NCBI GenBank assembly: GCA_937860285.1
Contig: CALMBS010000046.1
Coordinates: 1-5,756, forward strand
Source of the DNA: an uncultured Chloroflexota bacterium
GTDB taxonomy: Bacteria > Chloroflexota > Dehalococcoidia > UBA2247 > RBG-13-53-26
DNA length: 5,756 nt
Direction of reading: 5' to 3'
This document shows, piece after piece, positions 4,625 to 5,756 of this stretch (position 1 is its first letter; each line of letters opens with the position of its first letter). The translations under genes were made by a program, and so were the position numbers. The notes beneath the pieces are model-generated. The model saw nothing but the letters and a program-made list of their open reading frames with translations. It was not told the DNA's origin and did not search any database.

Positions 4625-4846
4625 ATGGTAGAGAAGCTGTCTCCCAGAACGTGCCTGGACCTGAAGCGGAAGATCGCCGAGCTGGACCGGGTCCGGACAC
4701 AGATGCGGCTCGAGCTCATCCGGATTCGAGTGCAGCCCGGCCATGCCACGGAGGAGGACTTGGCCGACACCGAGAACAACCTCATCCTTCTGGAGGATGA
4801 GCTCAGCGAGCTGATCAGACAGTACGAGGACGGCTGCCCTTCCTAG
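4625..4846 (+). CDS. small helical-hairpin (coiled-coil) protein
   Basis: A 73-aa soluble protein that I cannot assign to a named family. It is predicted to form two amphipathic helices, about residues 8-36 and 43-69, joined by a turn Q-P-G-H-A-T (37-42). In helix 2 the hydrophobic positions Leu46, Leu53, Leu56, Leu60, Leu63 and Tyr67 follow 3-4 spacing. In helix 1 Leu13, Ile17, Leu20, Met27, Leu31 and Ile34 do much the same. This suits an antiparallel two-helix hairpin or its dimer. The two cysteines, Cys10 and Cys71, lie at the open end of the hairpin and could be near each other. There is no signal peptide. The gene has its own extended -10 promoter and strong SD, and it ends 8 bp before the convergent acyl-CoA synthetase gene. 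Small proteins of this shape are often adaptors or structural, but that is only inference. Confidence 0.78.
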   Translation: MVEKLSPRTCLDLKRKIAELDRVRTQMRLELIRIRVQPGHATEEDLADTENNLILLEDELSELIRQYEDGCPS

Positions 4847-4854
4847 CGCCGCCT

Positions 4855-5756
4855 TCATCCCGCCTCGCCCCCTGCCACAACCCCATCAAACCCCGCTCTC
4901 CGGCCGCCCCGGAGACCGGCCATCCTCTCCGGATAGGCCGCGGCATAGTCCGCCAGCTTCCTGAGGGCCACCGCCGCCCCCCTCATGGACAGAAACAGCG
5001 GCAGGCCCATCTCCGCCGCCAGGCCGCGGACATCGATGGACGCCTCCCAGGAGTTGTCGTTCCCCATGGAGTGGAACACCAGCGCCTTCGGCAGGTTGCA
5101 GGTGTTGGCCGCCATCAGCACCGAGCCGGGCCCGCCTGCGGCCCGGGCCCGCTCCACCGGCACCGGGCTGATGTCAAAGCCGTGATGGTACACCACCAGG
5201 TCCAGCCCCGGCCAACGCTCCAGCAGGGCGTTCAGCCGCCTGGCCAGCGGCAGGCCCCCCGACGCAGCCACCTCGCGCAGCACCTCCACCGGCCCCCGCC
5301 CCCCCATGCTCTGGATGACCCGCATCGAGTCCGGGACCAGGCCCGTGCCGAGGTCCAGCGGGTTCCGCAGCATGCTGTTGGCCAGATCCACGAACTCCTT
5401 CAGGCCCGACCGTACCTCCTCGGGTATGGGAACGAGGCGGAATCCCTCCCGGCTCATCTCATCGGTGGCCATGACGCTGGCCCCGCCACCGTGCCCGATG
5501 ACGCACACGTTCCGGCCGGTGAAGGGCTTCACTCGCAGAAGCGCCACCAGCATGTCCACCATCTCCTCGATGCTGAACACCCTTATCGCCCCCACCTGCC
5601 TGAGCAGCCCATCCCACACTGCGTCGGCCCCCGCCAGTGACCCGGTGTGCGAGGCCGCGGCCCTCTCCCCGTCCGGTGAGAACCCCCCCTTGAAGCTGAC
5701 CACCGGCTTGGCCGCGGCGGCCCGCCGCAGCACCCGCTGCAGACGCACTCCGTCGT
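4855..5756 (-). CDS. acyl-CoA synthetase (NDP-forming), CoA-ligase domains, 5' part cut off
   Basis: This is the C-terminal part (about 300 aa) of an ADP/NDP-forming acyl-CoA synthetase, alpha-type. Such enzymes couple an acyl-CoA and an acid to nucleotide synthesis through a phospho-histidine, as in acetate-CoA ligase (ADP-forming) and succinyl-CoA synthetase. The frame is open to the window edge, so the GTG at 5748 is not taken as the start. The visible sequence opens with K-P-V-V-S-F-K-G-G and the A-S-H-T-G-S-L-A-G loop. The His at 5647-5649 aligns with the catalytic phospho-His of the family. Then come V-C-V-I-G-H-G-G-G-A-S (around 5476-5496) and N-P-L-D-L (5350-5364), hallmarks of the second CoA-ligase domain. 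A last domain ends in G-L-P-L-F-L-S-M-R-G-A-A-V-A-L. The gene stops after the CoA-ligase domains, so no ATP-grasp domain follows in this chain. It must be a separate subunit, N-terminal, or absent. Substrate unknown. Confidence 0.88.
   Translation of the reverse strand, partial: DGVRLQRVLRRAAAAKPVVSFKGGFSPDGERAAASHTGSLAGADAVWDGLLRQVGAIRVFSIEEMVDMLVALLRVKPFTGRNVCVIGHGGGASVMATDEMSREGFRLVPIPEEVRSGLKEFVDLANSMLRNPLDLGTGLVPDSMRVIQSMGGRGPVEVLREVAASGGLPLARRLNALLERWPGLDLVVYHHGFDISPVPVERARAAGGPGSVLMAANTCNLPKALVFHSMGNDNSWEASIDVRGLAAEMGLPLFLSMRGAAVALRKLADYAAAYPERMAGLRGGRRAGFDGVVAGGEAG

Noticed and set aside
4134..4700. Minus-strand open frame across the end of the propeller gene and the hairpin gene
   Set aside because: It is antisense to two supported genes, with no recognisable domain and an Ala/Gly/Arg-biased composition typical of shadow frames.
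4898..4914. Inverted repeat CTCCGG-N5-CCGGAG near the end of the acyl-CoA synthetase gene
   Set aside because: It lies inside the coding sequence, is short and G/C-only in character, and has no T-tract on either strand. It is expected by chance at this base composition.
1..5756. Mobile element, CRISPR array, tRNA, rRNA or defence cassette
   Set aside because: I saw no transposase or integrase motif, no terminal repeats with target duplication, no regularly spaced DNA repeats, and no RNA-gene cloverleaf or conserved rRNA sequence. The only regular repeats are protein-coding propeller units.

Overview
High-GC, gene-dense bacterial chromosome fragment. It holds seven protein-coding genes (six complete, one cut by the right edge) and no RNA genes, insertion sequences or CRISPR arrays that I can see. 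Lipobox lipoproteins, SD-led and probably leaderless starts, a MaoC-type hydratase, an NDP-forming acyl-CoA synthetase and a W-G-[SA]-S-A-S-[DN] repeat protein together suggest an environmental bacterium. My best guess is Chloroflexota (Dehalococcoidia-like), from general resemblance only. Myxococcota or another high-GC phylum cannot be excluded.

Left block (1-2490, plus strand): a promoter, a very acidic lipoprotein (99-956) and a clear intrinsic terminator. A second promoter resembling the first then drives a two-gene unit: a MaoC-like hot-dog protein (1108-1563) and, 34 bp later, a second lipoprotein (1598-2449). The second lipoprotein is a full-length paralogue of the first. A hairpin at 2467-2490 closes this block.

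Middle block (2491-4508): a minus-strand four-helix membrane protein with an internal duplication (2499-2882) and, divergently, an exported surface protein (2979-4508). The latter has a signal peptide, seven WG-type repeats that probably form a seven-bladed beta-propeller, a Pro/Ala linker containing an 11-C run, an IPT/TIG-like domain and a C-terminal membrane helix with an Arg cluster. The 96 bp between the two starts hold both promoters, a 10-bp palindrome and an inverted repeat overlapping one -35 box. The surface protein looks leaderless, and the membrane protein has only a few bases of leader.

Right block (4509-5756): a 73-aa helical-hairpin protein with its own extended -10 promoter. 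It converges across only 8 bp with the C-terminal part of an acyl-CoA synthetase (NDP-forming) gene on the minus strand.

Four of the seven genes encode envelope proteins. Two encode CoA-thioester enzymes of unknown substrate. I see no defence system, mobile element or other obviously new multi-gene machine. The most unusual items are the lipoprotein/MaoC/lipoprotein arrangement with its repeated promoter, the leaderless propeller gene with its operator-like repeats, and the internally duplicated membrane protein.
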